DNA of 64,000 nt from Terrimicrobium sacchariphilum (GTDB lineage Bacteria; Verrucomicrobiota; Verrucomicrobiia; Chthoniobacterales; Terrimicrobiaceae), in the NCBI RefSeq assembly GCF_001613545.1, contig NZ_BDCO01000002.1:1302001-1366000 (forward strand), written 5' to 3'. The notes below the pieces were generated by a model that made no database searches, was not told where the DNA came from, and saw nothing but the letters and a program-made list of their open reading frames with translations. Shown here piece by piece: positions 25,748 to 35,219 of the stretch (positions within the stretch are counted from its first letter, which is position 1; each line of letters opens with the position of its first letter). The position numbers were made by a program, and so were the translations under genes.

Positions 25748-27175
25748 ATGGTTGCCACGGTGAGAGTGCTTGTTTCGTGCGCCTTCCTGCTCGCCTTGGC
25801 TTTGGGCTTTGGCTCCTGCGCGAATCACCGCGACCAGTGGAAAGACTCGGTCGATGTTCCGGCGAAATGGAAGGGTTCCAGCCAGAAGGGGGGATCGCTG
25901 GATACGGCGGCTTTGAAGAAATGGTGGAAACGATTCGGCGATCCCACACTCGATGAGTTGATCGCAAAGGCGATGGCGTCGAGTCCCGACATCAAGACGG
26001 CGATTTCCAAGGTGGCTCAATCGCGGGGCGAGCGCAGCGTGCAACTGGCTGGCCTGCTTCCCTCCGTGACGGGAAATGCCTCCGACCGCCTCCAGCGTCG
26101 CGACGAGCAGAGCACTGGCCTGGTTACACGCAGTGAGACTTATAATCTCTCATTGGACATGAGCTGGGAGGTGGATCTCTTTGGACGGCAGATGCAGAAC
26201 CTTTCCGCCGCCACGAAGGATGTGCAGCAGACGATAGACAACTATTATGCTGCGCAGGTGACTTTGACTGGTGACGTGGCGATGGCCTATATCACCTACC
26301 GGGCGGCGCAGGCCCAGCTCGACGTCGTCCGGCGCAATATCGAAACCCGGCGCGAAACCACGGAAATCACACGCTGGCAGCAGGAAGCCGGAGTGAGCGA
26401 CACACTGGAACTCCAGCAGGCTGTCAGCACGCTGGAGCAGGCTCGCGCTGCCATTCCCGCCCTGGAGCAAACCATCTCCGAAACAAAGAACCAGCTGGCC
26501 GTGCTTTGCGGGCAGGCACCTGGAGCGCTCGACCGGCTCCTGGATCGTTCCGGTTCCATTCCCCGCGTCCCCGCGCGGATCGCGGTAGGCATCCCCGCCG
26601 ATGCCCTGAACAACCGGCCCGACGTGCGCGCAGCGGTAAACGGCGTGCTGGCGGCGTATTATCGCAAAACTGCGGCGGAGCTTGAGCGATTTCCCACGAT
26701 CAATCTCGATGGTTCTCTGGGGCTGGAAGCTCTTCGCACCGGCACGATTTTCTCTCCCGAGGCCGCCGCCCGCACTCTCGCCGGCAGTCTCCTCGCCAGC
26801 CTCGCCCAGCCCATTTTTGAGGGAGGAGCCATTACCGCCAATATCCATATCAACGAGGAATTGGCGAAGCAGGCGGTCTATTCCTTCCAATCCACCGTGC
26901 TCTCCGCTCTCTCCGAGGTGGAAGACGCCCTGGTGGCGACCCGCAAGACAGCCGAGAGACTGGACACCCTGCGCAAGGCCGACGCCGCGGCGCAGGAGGC
27001 CTCCCAACTGGCCACGCAGCAGTACCAGGCGGGTGAGGTGGAGCTTTTGACCGTCCTCGATACCCAGCGCACGCAGCTCAGCGTCGAGGAGGAACGTGTC
27101 AATACGGAGGCGGATCAGGTGAAAGCTTATGTGCAACTTTACAAATCTCTCGGAGGCGGGTGGCAGCCGTTATGA
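25748..27175 (+). CDS. TolC/NodT-family outer-membrane efflux lipoprotein
   Basis: 475-residue outer-membrane channel subunit. A signal sequence with lipobox (LALALGFGSC) supports the ATG at 25748; an ATG at 25706 is possible but would give a long n-region. The two repeats typical of the family can be seen: LDELIAKAMASSPDIKTA with ATTIQ-like helices, and the second half with DVRAAVNGVLAAY, LAQPIFEGGAI, SALSEVEDALVA and QYQAGEVELLTVLDTQRT. Its stop overlaps the start of the adaptor gene (ATGA). It forms the exit duct of a tripartite MacAB-type pump whose inner-membrane parts follow. Confidence 0.9.
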   Translation: MVATVRVLVSCAFLLALALGFGSCANHRDQWKDSVDVPAKWKGSSQKGGSLDTAALKKWWKRFGDPTLDELIAKAMASSPDIKTAISKVAQSRGERSVQLAGLLPSVTGNASDRLQRRDEQSTGLVTRSETYNLSLDMSWEVDLFGRQMQNLSAATKDVQQTIDNYYAAQVTLTGDVAMAYITYRAAQAQLDVVRRNIETRRETTEITRWQQEAGVSDTLELQQAVSTLEQARAAIPALEQTISETKNQLAVLCGQAPGALDRLLDRSGSIPRVPARIAVGIPADALNNRPDVRAAVNGVLAAYYRKTAAELERFPTINLDGSLGLEALRTGTIFSPEAAARTLAGSLLASLAQPIFEGGAITANIHINEELAKQAVYSFQSTVLSALSEVEDALVATRKTAERLDTLRKADAAAQEASQLATQQYQAGEVELLTVLDTQRTQLSVEEERVNTEADQVKAYVQLYKSLGGGWQPL

Positions 27176-28461
27176 GTAGCAATCCGGAACTCGCCGACCT
27201 GCTGAAGGCGGAGAAACGCTCCTCTGGGCGCTGGAGGATTTTCGTGATCGCGGGAGCCGTCCTGGCCGTCGTGCTGGGGGCTCTCGCCTGGAAGCTTTCC
27301 GCCGGTGGGGAAAAACGGACGACTTATGTGACCGAGCCGATCGCCCGGGGCAGCATCCGGGTGACAGTCAATGCCACGGGCAACCTCGAGCCGACCAATG
27401 AGGTGACGGTGGGCAGCGAGCTTTCCGGCACGATCAAGGAGGTCTTTGTCGACACCAACGATCAGGTGATCAAGGGGCAGCCCCTGGCCAAGCTGGATAC
27501 GAGCAAACTCGACCAGCAGACCGAGAGCAGCCGGGCGATGGCTGCTGCGGCCCAGGCCAGGGTGGCACAGGTGCAGGCCACGCTCAAGGAGAGCGAGGCC
27601 GCGCTGGAGCGGTTGAAAAAGCTGCACGAGGCGAGTGGCGGGAAGCTTCCTTCCCAGGCCAATATGGACACTGCCGTCGCGACCGCCGACCGGGCCAAGG
27701 CGGACCTCCTGAGTGCTGAGGCCGAGGTGCGCCAGGCCGAAGCCAATGTGGGAACCAATGAAAGCGATCTCCAGAAAGCCGTCATTCGCTCGCCCATCGA
27801 CGGCATCATCCTGACTCGCAACATCGATCCCGGCCAGACCGTCGCCGCCACCATGACCGCGCCGGAGCTGTTTGTTGTGGCCGAGAAACTCGAGAACATG
27901 AAGCTCGAGGTGGCGGTGGCCGAGGCCGATATCGGCCGGGTCAAAGCCGACCAGCACGCTACCTTCACGGTGGATGCGTGGCCGAGCCGCGTCTTCAAGG
28001 CGCTCGTGAAAAAGGCCGAGTTTGGCTCGACCGTCACGGACAATGTCGTGACCTACAAGACCGAGCTTGAGGTGTCCAATGACGACCTCAGCCTGCGCCC
28101 TGGCATGACCGCGACTGCCGAGATTTCTGTAGCCGAGAACAAGGATGTCCTGCTCGTGCCAAACGCCGCCCTGCGCTTCGATCCCGAGGCTCAGCAGGCC
28201 AGGGCGGGCGCCCCGCAGAAAAAGACCTTCGTACAGAGCCTGATCCCGGGCCCTCCGCGTCGCCAATCCGGTAGACCGCAATCGGGTGATGAGAGCCCCC
28301 AGCGACCGGCGGCGGCTGCGCGCATCTGGATCTTGCGCGACGGAAAACCACAGCCGCTTCCCGTCACCGTCGGACTCTCCGATGGCCGCGCCACCGAGAT
28401 TTCCGGCGAGGGCCTCACCGAGGGAATGCCCGTGGTGCTTTACGCTGTGCCTCCCAAATGA
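27172..28461 (+). CDS. MacA-like periplasmic adaptor (HlyD/MFP family)
   Basis: 429-residue adaptor with one N-terminal membrane helix (about 25-45). A lipoyl half-motif (VGSELSGTIKEVFVDTNDQVIKGQPLAKLD), a coiled-coil hairpin (about 105-200, Ala/Glu/Gln-rich) and a beta-barrel with VDAWPSRVFKALV and LRPGMTATAEI are visible. The Pro/Arg/Gln-rich stretch near 340-380 is an unusual insertion before the last strands. GGAGG lies about 15 bases before the start. It links the TolC-like duct and the MacB-like transporter encoded on either side. Confidence 0.92.
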   Translation: MSSNPELADLLKAEKRSSGRWRIFVIAGAVLAVVLGALAWKLSAGGEKRTTYVTEPIARGSIRVTVNATGNLEPTNEVTVGSELSGTIKEVFVDTNDQVIKGQPLAKLDTSKLDQQTESSRAMAAAAQARVAQVQATLKESEAALERLKKLHEASGGKLPSQANMDTAVATADRAKADLLSAEAEVRQAEANVGTNESDLQKAVIRSPIDGIILTRNIDPGQTVAATMTAPELFVVAEKLENMKLEVAVAEADIGRVKADQHATFTVDAWPSRVFKALVKKAEFGSTVTDNVVTYKTELEVSNDDLSLRPGMTATAEISVAENKDVLLVPNAALRFDPEAQQARAGAPQKKTFVQSLIPGPPRRQSGRPQSGDESPQRPAAAARIWILRDGKPQPLPVTVGLSDGRATEISGEGLTEGMPVVLYAVPPK

Positions 28462-29156
28462 CAGACGCTTCGCTCATCGAGCTTCGCGGGATCACGAAGA
28501 CCTACGGCTCCGGCGACGCCGCTTTTCAGGCCTTGCGTGGGATCGATCTTACGATCCGCCGCGGGGATTTTGTCGCGGTGATGGGCCCCAGCGGGTCAGG
28601 GAAATCCACCCTGATGAATCTCCTCGGCTGCCTCGATACCCCGACCTCGGGGCAGTATCTCTATCAGGACATCGCCGTCGAGCGGTTGGACCCCGATCAA
28701 CGTTCCCTGCTCCGGCGTCAGGAACTGGGCTTCATTTTTCAAGGGTTCAACCTGCTGGCCCGTACGAGTGCTCTGGAAAATGTCGAACTGCCCATGATCT
28801 ATCGGGGCATCCCTCGCGCGGAACGTCATCACCTCGCGGCCGATGCTCTCACCTCCGTGGGACTGCCCAACAAGCTCCGCAATACGCCCGCCGAGCTCTC
28901 CGGCGGCCAGCAGCAACGCGTCGCCATCGCCCGGGCCATCGTCACTTCTCCGTCGACGCTTTTTGCCGATGAGCCGACGGGCAATCTCGATTCCACCACG
29001 ACGGTCGAGATCATGGAACTCCTCGCCCGCCTCAATGGCGAGCGCGGCATCACCGTCATTCTCGTCACCCACGAGGACGATGTGGCCACCTACGCGCGCC
29101 GAACCATCCACGTCCGCGACGGCCTTATCGCCTCGGATGAATCCAGACCCTCGTAG
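28458..29156 (+). CDS. MacB/LolD-type ABC ATP-binding protein
   Basis: 232-residue ATPase. Walker A is GPSGSGKST, the LolD/MacB-typical FQGFNLLARTSALENVELPMIY follows, the signature is LSGGQQQR and Walker B is LFADEPTGNLD. It begins inside the end of the adaptor gene (ATGA) and the permease gene follows after two bases. In E. coli MacB the ATPase and permease are fused; here they are separate. Confidence 0.94.
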   Translation: MTDASLIELRGITKTYGSGDAAFQALRGIDLTIRRGDFVAVMGPSGSGKSTLMNLLGCLDTPTSGQYLYQDIAVERLDPDQRSLLRRQELGFIFQGFNLLARTSALENVELPMIYRGIPRAERHHLAADALTSVGLPNKLRNTPAELSGGQQQRVAIARAIVTSPSTLFADEPTGNLDSTTTVEIMELLARLNGERGITVILVTHEDDVATYARRTIHVRDGLIASDESRPS

Positions 29157-29158
29157 CC

Positions 29159-30499
29159 ATGCTGGGAAACGCCTTTCTTATCGCGCTGCGCGAGATTCGC
29201 CGCAACCTCATGCGGGCTTTTCTCACCGTGCTCGGCGTCATCATTGGAGTTGCTGCCGTCGTGACCATGGTCACCCTCGGCCAAGGTACCACCATGGCGG
29301 TGAAGGGCCAGATTTCCAACCTCGGTAGCAACCTCGTCATGCTGCGTCCGGGCATGGGATTCGGGCCTCGCGCATCCTCTGCGGGCGTGCCAAATTTCAC
29401 CCAGCGCGATGTGGATGCGTTGCGCGACCAGGTCTATGGGATTGAAGCCATCGCTCCGGTGAAGAGCTCCAGCCTCAGCACGATCTATCGCCAGAAGGCC
29501 CGCTCCACCAGCGTGACCGGTACGACGCCCTCCTATTTCACCATCAACAACTGGAAAATCGCCGAGGGTCGCTTCTTCGATGAAAACGATCTTCGCGATG
29601 GCAATGCGGTCTGCGTGATTGGCGATACCGCGAAACAGGAGCTGTTTGGCTCGGAAGATCCCATTGGTCGTCTGATTCGCATCGGCGCGCCCAACTCATC
29701 CTCCTCCAGTTCTTCCTCCTCCAAGAAAAGCACCAGCTCTGCGTCTTCGTCTTCCAAGAGCAGCTCCTCCAGCAGTTCTACGAGCAGTTCCTCGAGTACG
29801 GATACCGTTTATTCCTCGACGGTTCAGGTCATCGGCGTGCTTGCAGCCAAGGGGCAGATCGGCATGGGCAACCAGGACGACACCATCATCATGCCGTTGA
29901 CCGCCCTTCAACGCCGCCTCACGGGGCGCACCTCCTCGCGCGACGTTTCCCAGATCGCCATCTCCGCCAAGGAGGGCTCGGATAGCGATCGCCTCGTCTC
30001 GGACATTACGAACCTCATGCGTGCGCGTCGCAACCTCGACCGCAACAAGGACAATGATTTCAACGTCTTCGATACCCGCCAGATCGCGGAAACTCTCAGC
30101 GCCTCCACACAAATGATGACCACTCTGCTCGCCGCCGTGGCCGGGGTGAGCCTGCTCGTTGGCGGCATCGGCATCATGAATATCATGCTCGTCAGCGTGA
30201 CCGAGCGTACGCGCGAGATCGGCATCCGTCTCGCCATCGGCGCCCGCGCTCGCGAGGTGCTCCTGCAGTTTCTCGTGGAGGCGGTCACGTTGTCCTGCAT
30301 CGGCGGGCTGGTGGGTATTGCCGTTGCCTTTGGCCTCTGTGTGGGCATTGCGCAACTCATCCAGGTGCCGTTCATCTTCGATTTGCGCATCAACGTCATC
30401 GCCTTCCTGTTCTCCGCTGCGGTGGGCATCGCTTTTGGCTATGCCCCCGCTCGTCGCGCCGCCGCCCTCGACCCCATTGACGCATTGCGTCACGAGTGA
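29159..30499 (+). CDS. MacB-like permease with a poly-serine insertion in its periplasmic domain
   Basis: 446-residue FtsX/MacB permease: N-terminal helix with ALREIRRNLMRAFLTVLGVIIGVAAVV, a large periplasmic domain (about 50-315), then three helices (VAGVSLLVGGIGIMNIMLVSVTERTREIGIRLAIGAR and the C-terminal pair). Residues 180-213 are an unusual tract of 28 serines out of 34, interrupted by Lys, Thr and Ala. Serine codons are mixed (TCC, TCT, AGC, AGT, TCG, TCA), so this is not a simple DNA microsatellite. It probably transports a macrolide-like drug, lipid or peptide toward the TolC-like duct. It is the last gene of the efflux operon. Confidence 0.93.
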   Translation: MLGNAFLIALREIRRNLMRAFLTVLGVIIGVAAVVTMVTLGQGTTMAVKGQISNLGSNLVMLRPGMGFGPRASSAGVPNFTQRDVDALRDQVYGIEAIAPVKSSSLSTIYRQKARSTSVTGTTPSYFTINNWKIAEGRFFDENDLRDGNAVCVIGDTAKQELFGSEDPIGRLIRIGAPNSSSSSSSSSKKSTSSASSSSKSSSSSSSTSSSSSTDTVYSSTVQVIGVLAAKGQIGMGNQDDTIIMPLTALQRRLTGRTSSRDVSQIAISAKEGSDSDRLVSDITNLMRARRNLDRNKDNDFNVFDTRQIAETLSASTQMMTTLLAAVAGVSLLVGGIGIMNIMLVSVTERTREIGIRLAIGARAREVLLQFLVEAVTLSCIGGLVGIAVAFGLCVGIAQLIQVPFIFDLRINVIAFLFSAAVGIAFGYAPARRAAALDPIDALRHE

Positions 30500-30579
30500 G
30501 TTTGCGGGTCGACCGGGGTGAATGGATTTTACGCTTGCGGGAAACCGCGGCACGGAAGAATCTCCCCGCCATGATCTTG

Positions 30580-30595
30580 CCGGCCTGCAGGCCGG
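30580..30595. repeat. Perfect 16-bp palindrome upstream of tRNA-Leu
   Basis: CCGGCCTGCAGGCCGG is self-complementary over all 16 bases and ends 13 bases before the tRNA gene. There is no U-run, so it is not an ordinary terminator. It could be a cruciform/REP-like element or a protein site. Confidence 0.6.
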
Positions 30596-30608
30596 AAGCA
30601 TCAGCGTC

Positions 30609-30690
30609 GCCCGGATGGCGGAATTGGCAGACGCGCCAGACTTAGGATCTGGTACCGCAAGGTGTGTGGGTTCGAGTCCCTCTCCGGGCA
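30609..30690 (+). tRNA. tRNA-Leu (anticodon UAG)
   Basis: The acceptor arms GCCCGGA and TCCGGGC pair fully. The anticodon stem CCAGA/TCTGG encloses loop CTTAGGA with TAG at 30643-30645. A GGTTCGAGTCC T-loop region is present, and the variable region is a short class II type (about 10-12 nt), as expected for Leu. The CCA end is not encoded. It reads CUA, and possibly other CUN codons. Confidence 0.95.
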
Positions 30691-30763
30691 GTTTCCCTCT
30701 GGTGCGAGAGGGTTGTGTGTCTGGCTCGCCACATCCAGTGGGCGTCTGGTAACATAACTTGCC

Positions 30764-31204
30764 ATGCCATCGGTCCTCTTTCACGCTTCCGGGAAGGATT
30801 TTGATATCCGGTCCTTGGACGACACAGGTTTGAATCCCTATCGTGTATACCAGGTAGGGGAGCGGGCAAGGAGCGGGCGCAGAGGTTTTGTCTACGAAGA
30901 TTCCGGATTTTCCATCGACCTCGGTCCAGACGATAAAGAGGACCTAAATACCCAGATCGAAGCGTCATCCGCATTTCTGGGAATGCACGGCTCTACGATA
31001 AGTCAGCTCACCGGTCTCGACGAGATGAGGTTTGATTTTGGATATATCCCTCGAAAGGGAAAAGACGGTCTCCAAATCATGATCCAGTGCGACTATTTTC
31101 CGGCGGAATTTCTCCGTGAATGCGGCAATCTCGGCATCGGTATTGAACTCTCCCTTTATCTCGTAAGTGAATCTGGAGAAGAAGCTGCGCCGACAAGTGC
31201 GTAG
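30764..31204 (+). CDS. Small cytosolic protein, DUF4279-like
   Basis: 146 residues without signal peptide or membrane helix. The layout (a start FHASGKDFDI, then GLNPYRVYQVGE, a middle helix, and a last strand pair ending ECGNLGIGIELSLYLV) resembles DUF4279 proteins, which are of unknown function and often found beside toxin or accessory genes. No partner toxin is visible here. Base composition looks lower in GC than its neighbours, and it directly follows a tRNA gene, a common spot for acquired DNA, though no integrase or direct repeat was found. Confidence 0.6.
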   Translation: MPSVLFHASGKDFDIRSLDDTGLNPYRVYQVGERARSGRRGFVYEDSGFSIDLGPDDKEDLNTQIEASSAFLGMHGSTISQLTGLDEMRFDFGYIPRKGKDGLQIMIQCDYFPAEFLRECGNLGIGIELSLYLVSESGEEAAPTSA

Positions 31205-31322
31205 GCCATCAAGCCGGAGGTCTATCGGACCTTTCGACATACCGGGATCCGAAGGCAGAGGCCTAAGTTTTCCCATCTCGTACGTGGGCGAATGCGCGGG
31301 CCGCGAATCCCTTGTGATCGGC

Positions 31323-32495
31323 CTATCCCGAGTGGAGGATATGCCGTGACCAACCGGAGCGACTGACAGGTGCTCTCAGGAGGGAAAGCAACTCCGGGAC
31401 AGGTTCCCATGGGTGGCTGCCGACATCGAGTCCCAGCGCAGTGTGGCCAGGCTCGATGGCGAGGCTGGTTGAAACCTGATGAATCGCTTCCACGTGTCGC
31501 GATGCTCGCTTGGCCGGGCAGGCTGATCGGCGTCGTTCTCTCGTGCATTCGATGACGGATGCGAGCATGCGCTCTCGATTGATTTCCTCGAGGTCCAGTC
31601 GCCACGTCGCGAGCCTTGCGCCGCGTTCATCGTACAGGACTGCACCTTCCTCCTGACGCCAGTGGAGGCAGCCCCTCTCGGCTTCAATTTGAATGACAGG
31701 ATTGACGTTTTCTGCCGCGGCGTGCGTGAGCAGACAACTGAGTTCGACCCCGGTTGAGGTCGTCATCTCGATATCCGCCGTGTCAAAAGTCTCGATCGGA
31801 AAAAAACGCAGGAGACGTCCGGAAACGCTCTCCACTACAGCATTATCGTCAGGCGATTCTGCGGCGAAAAATAGCGCGAGATTGAGAAAGTGAGCGAAAG
31901 CGTTATTCAGCGGGGAGTCGAAGACCGGCCTGCCATCGCAATGCGACCGGCCGGCCCAGCGGTTGCGCTGATAGTAGGAGGAGGTACGCGGCCAGCTTCC
32001 TTCGATCGTGATGCTGCGGATTTTGCCGATCACGCCCGCGTCGATGGTCGCCCGGATCTTGTGAACCTGCGGGGCATAGATGTCTTGAAAGCCGACAGAG
32101 ACCAACCGTCCCGAGGACTCTGCCGCCCGAATGATCGCCTTCGCCTCATTGACGCTTCCTGTCAGGGGTTTCTCCACCAGGACATCGCAGCCGGCGTCCA
32201 GCGCCGAGATCGTCATCGGAGCATGCTGATGAATGCTGGTGGGAATAATGCACAGATTGTTCCCTGGTACGACATCGGCCAGCATGGCGGAGTAGTCTGA
32301 ATATATCCGGCATCCCAAGCCTTCGAGCCTTCGGCAGGCATCGCTCTCTTCCTCCCGGTTGATGACTGTTGCGGAAGCCAGCCGGGCATTTGCGTGATCC
32401 AGCACCGAGAGCAGCGAGCGCAGCACGGCTCTCGCGTAGCCGGAGACCCCGATGAGGTGAAGCGAGACGGGCTTCGGATTTTCAGGAAGATTCAT
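31323..32495 (-). CDS. Gfo/Idh/MocA-family oxidoreductase
   Basis: 390-residue NAD(P)-dependent sugar dehydrogenase-like protein. A Rossmann start (HLIGVSGYARAVLRSLL), the family motif VEKPLTGS in DVLVEKPLTGSVNEAKAII and the following GFQDIYAP are visible. The usual GxGxxG is the variant GVSGYA. It is the third gene of a minus-strand operon (25-base gap) after a clan GH-A hydrolase and a lyase-like propeller, so it probably oxidises or rearranges a sugar released by them. Substrate unknown. Confidence 0.85.
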   Translation of the reverse strand: MNLPENPKPVSLHLIGVSGYARAVLRSLLSVLDHANARLASATVINREEESDACRRLEGLGCRIYSDYSAMLADVVPGNNLCIIPTSIHQHAPMTISALDAGCDVLVEKPLTGSVNEAKAIIRAAESSGRLVSVGFQDIYAPQVHKIRATIDAGVIGKIRSITIEGSWPRTSSYYQRNRWAGRSHCDGRPVFDSPLNNAFAHFLNLALFFAAESPDDNAVVESVSGRLLRFFPIETFDTADIEMTTSTGVELSCLLTHAAAENVNPVIQIEAERGCLHWRQEEGAVLYDERGARLATWRLDLEEINRERMLASVIECTRERRRSACPAKRASRHVEAIHQVSTSLAIEPGHTALGLDVGSHPWEPVPELLSLLRAPVSRSGWSRHILHSG

Positions 32496-32520
32496 CTTTG
32501 GCGACGGGCGAGGTCGGGCT

Positions 32521-35193
32521 TCAGGGTGCAGGCTGGGTGCGGATATAGATCGGGAACTTGGTGACGCGGGCCTGCTCGTAAGGAATCACGTTTCCCATCA
32601 GATCTTTTACCTCCGCGATGGCAGAGGCTGGATATACTTTGGACAGCGGAAGGTCGTCGGCCGACCAACAGGCTTCGATTGGGCCACTGGCCGCGCGGAA
32701 GCGCGCGATCTGGATCGTGACATCTCCTATCTTGCGGCTCTCGAATCCCTCCGGCGAGGCATCCTCGGTAAGGGCTACCATGGCGGCATGGGCAGCGATC
32801 CCCGGCCCGGGGATGCCGGTCACATCGATAAACCCGCAGGTGATGTCTTCGTGTACCTTGCGTCCTGCGGGACTGGTTCCGAGTTGGTAGTCGAAGTATC
32901 GCTTCACTCCGGATGCCTTGAAATAAAGCGCTGCCCGGACCATGGAGGCAGCCGCCTCGGAGGGAGTCACGGACGAAGAATGCGGCACGCGATAGGTTTC
33001 CAGCCAGCTCTGGCTGCCCTGGAGGAAAGCTCCACCCTCTGTATGCCAGAGCGGCATCGGGAGACCTTCTCGGTTGGAAAATGTCCGGTAGCGAGCGAGC
33101 AGGGGAGTGACATATGCGGTGTCAGGCGATCCGCCGCCTGCCTCCAGGCTGTAAAAATGAAATGAGAATGCATCGAGGAATCGGCCGGTTCCCATTTCCA
33201 GGATATCCCACCCGAGAGGCGCATTGATGCTGGCGAGAGCAGGTCCTATGAGGGTGGCTGGCTTGCCATTGGCATCGAGAGCTTCCCTGGTGGCCTGGAG
33301 GATTTGCGCATAGACAGTGGCCTTATCCTGACCGGGGCGGACACGCAGATAATCGCCATCCGGTTCGTTCCAGACCTCCCATGCATCCACCTGGGGGTAA
33401 AACGCATTGAAGCACCGTGTGACATATTCCTTCCAGCGTGCCATGTCGGCTGGAGGATAGCTGCGCGACCACCGGGGACGCTCGGGATCCTTGGGATTCA
33501 TGTCCGCGGCGAAGCTTGGAGCCGTCGCGAAAACGCCGAGCAACCGGAAACCTTCTCTGCGTGCGCGAGCTGCGCCCTCGGTCCGAAAATTCCATTGTCC
33601 AGGGTGATGTTCGACCGACATCCAGAGCGTGCTGAGCGGCGGATACAAACGCAGCCAGCGAAATCCTCCTTTGCGTGCGATTTCCAGATTGTAGTTGGTG
33701 AAGTCCACGTGACCGCCGAAGAAGGAATCAGGCCGGTCTCCGGGGGGAGGCAATGCGGGGAGCACGCTGTAGATTTGCTCGGCGGCAATCTCCGAGGGAG
33801 CGCTCTTCTGCCGCCCCTTTACGAGGCTCGTCATCCAGGCGAGGAATCCCGAGGTTTCGGTGTTGATCCGACGAGCCTCCAGCCGGAACGCTCCGAAGCG
33901 CTCTGTGGGTACGGTAAATGCCGACTCCCCGGCCCCGGTTTCATCCGGTTGAAGCTGCACGGTTTGCTGTGCGATCGGGCTGCCGGTGAAATCATACACG
34001 GTCACTTGATATTCCCCGGATTGACGAGGAGTCATACCCGCAGCCAGAAGGCGAAACCGTGCCGGTTGGTGCTGATCGTACAGATGGGCGACGGGAGCAT
34101 CGGCGGAAGGCTCGATGGCGAGGGATGCGGGGAAGAGTTCTTCGGGCGCCGTATCAGCTTCGACGATCGAAACGGCATCAAGGTCGTAACGACCGGAAGC
34201 ATTGAAGTCGAAGTCAATACAGTAGCTTCCGCCCGGGGCTGCCTTGAGCGTCACGGGCACCTCGTAGGTCTTCCACTGGGGCGTGGCCTTCAGCGTGGTA
34301 CGTCCGTCGAATCGTGTATTCGCATTCTTCCCCGACCCGATCGCCACTTGAAAATCCTTTTCACTGTCTGAGCGCAGGGAAAACGTCAGCCGCATGGGAT
34401 GGCCGTACCTCGCGGAGAAGTATCCCGACGAGAGCGTCGCCCGGCATTCCGGATCGACCTGCATGGATAGAAACTTGCTCCCATGGGGTGCATCGGGTTC
34501 GGAGCGGATATTCAGGACGGCGTCTTCTGGCGAAGGGCTGTTTGACCCGCTTTCCTCCCACGGTGTGCCAAACTCACGTTCGCGGAATGAAGCCGTCCAG
34601 CCGTCGCGCCCGACCTCGAAGGAACCGTTGCGTAGCGGACTGGCGACGGGCGGGGCTCCGCCCTCCACCCCGGGGAGTTCGACGATAGACACATCGTCGA
34701 TCCACACCTGGCCGGGGGCCTTGATCAGAAAGACGAGTTGGCAATTTCCCGCGTCTACTGTGGCGGGCAGCGTCATCGTATAGGCAAACTCCTGCCATTG
34801 CTCGACCGGCACCGATTCCGCCCGGAAATACGTGGGATACGGCTCGCTTCCTTTACGGAGAATGATGTGAAGGGGCGGGCCGTTGCTGATGCCCCGGGCC
34901 CAGTAGCTGATTCTGAGCGTCTGCCCCGCTTTGATCGCAAGCTGTGGATAAAAGAACTGCAGGGCCGAGCCGCCGATCGCCCGGCGAAAATGCATCTTGT
35001 AACTGAATGCTCCCGAGTGGGGGTTTACCGGGTCGCGTTCAAACCGGGCGTCATTTTTCAACCAGTTATTTTCCTGCCAGGGAGCACTTCCATTTTCAAA
35101 TCCCGGATTCGTGATCAGGTTTTCGCCAGCCGGGGAATGGGAAGCAATCAGGAACCACAAGCCGAGAAAGGCACCGAGGGAGAGTCTGTTCAT
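32521..35193 (-). CDS. Exported clan GH-A glycoside hydrolase (GH39-like) with two CBM4/9-like modules
   Basis: 890 residues with signal peptide (MNRLSLGAFLGLWFLIASHSPAG). Two jelly-roll carbohydrate-binding modules open with ENLITNPGFENGSAPWQ (about 23-180) and LRNGSFEVGRDGW (about 200-360). An Ig-like linker follows. The catalytic barrel (about 515-850) has the acid/base Glu610 in WEVWNEPDG and the nucleophile candidate Glu719 in PLWHTEGGAF, the arrangement of GH39/GH5-type retaining enzymes. The ATG at 35193 is chosen because the signal peptide starts there. Likely target: a beta-linked plant or algal polysaccharide. The GH39 label is by pattern only; another clan-A family is possible. Confidence 0.82.
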   Translation of the reverse strand: MNRLSLGAFLGLWFLIASHSPAGENLITNPGFENGSAPWQENNWLKNDARFERDPVNPHSGAFSYKMHFRRAIGGSALQFFYPQLAIKAGQTLRISYWARGISNGPPLHIILRKGSEPYPTYFRAESVPVEQWQEFAYTMTLPATVDAGNCQLVFLIKAPGQVWIDDVSIVELPGVEGGAPPVASPLRNGSFEVGRDGWTASFREREFGTPWEESGSNSPSPEDAVLNIRSEPDAPHGSKFLSMQVDPECRATLSSGYFSARYGHPMRLTFSLRSDSEKDFQVAIGSGKNANTRFDGRTTLKATPQWKTYEVPVTLKAAPGGSYCIDFDFNASGRYDLDAVSIVEADTAPEELFPASLAIEPSADAPVAHLYDQHQPARFRLLAAGMTPRQSGEYQVTVYDFTGSPIAQQTVQLQPDETGAGESAFTVPTERFGAFRLEARRINTETSGFLAWMTSLVKGRQKSAPSEIAAEQIYSVLPALPPPGDRPDSFFGGHVDFTNYNLEIARKGGFRWLRLYPPLSTLWMSVEHHPGQWNFRTEGAARARREGFRLLGVFATAPSFAADMNPKDPERPRWSRSYPPADMARWKEYVTRCFNAFYPQVDAWEVWNEPDGDYLRVRPGQDKATVYAQILQATREALDANGKPATLIGPALASINAPLGWDILEMGTGRFLDAFSFHFYSLEAGGGSPDTAYVTPLLARYRTFSNREGLPMPLWHTEGGAFLQGSQSWLETYRVPHSSSVTPSEAAASMVRAALYFKASGVKRYFDYQLGTSPAGRKVHEDITCGFIDVTGIPGPGIAAHAAMVALTEDASPEGFESRKIGDVTIQIARFRAASGPIEACWSADDLPLSKVYPASAIAEVKDLMGNVIPYEQARVTKFPIYIRTQPAP

Positions 35194-35219
35194 TTTCAAA
35201 TATTCCTTGAGGATGCGGT

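Noticed and set aside
30609-31322. Genomic island inserted at tRNA-Leu
   Set aside because: No integrase, no repeat of the tRNA 3' end downstream, and only one small gene of unusual composition.
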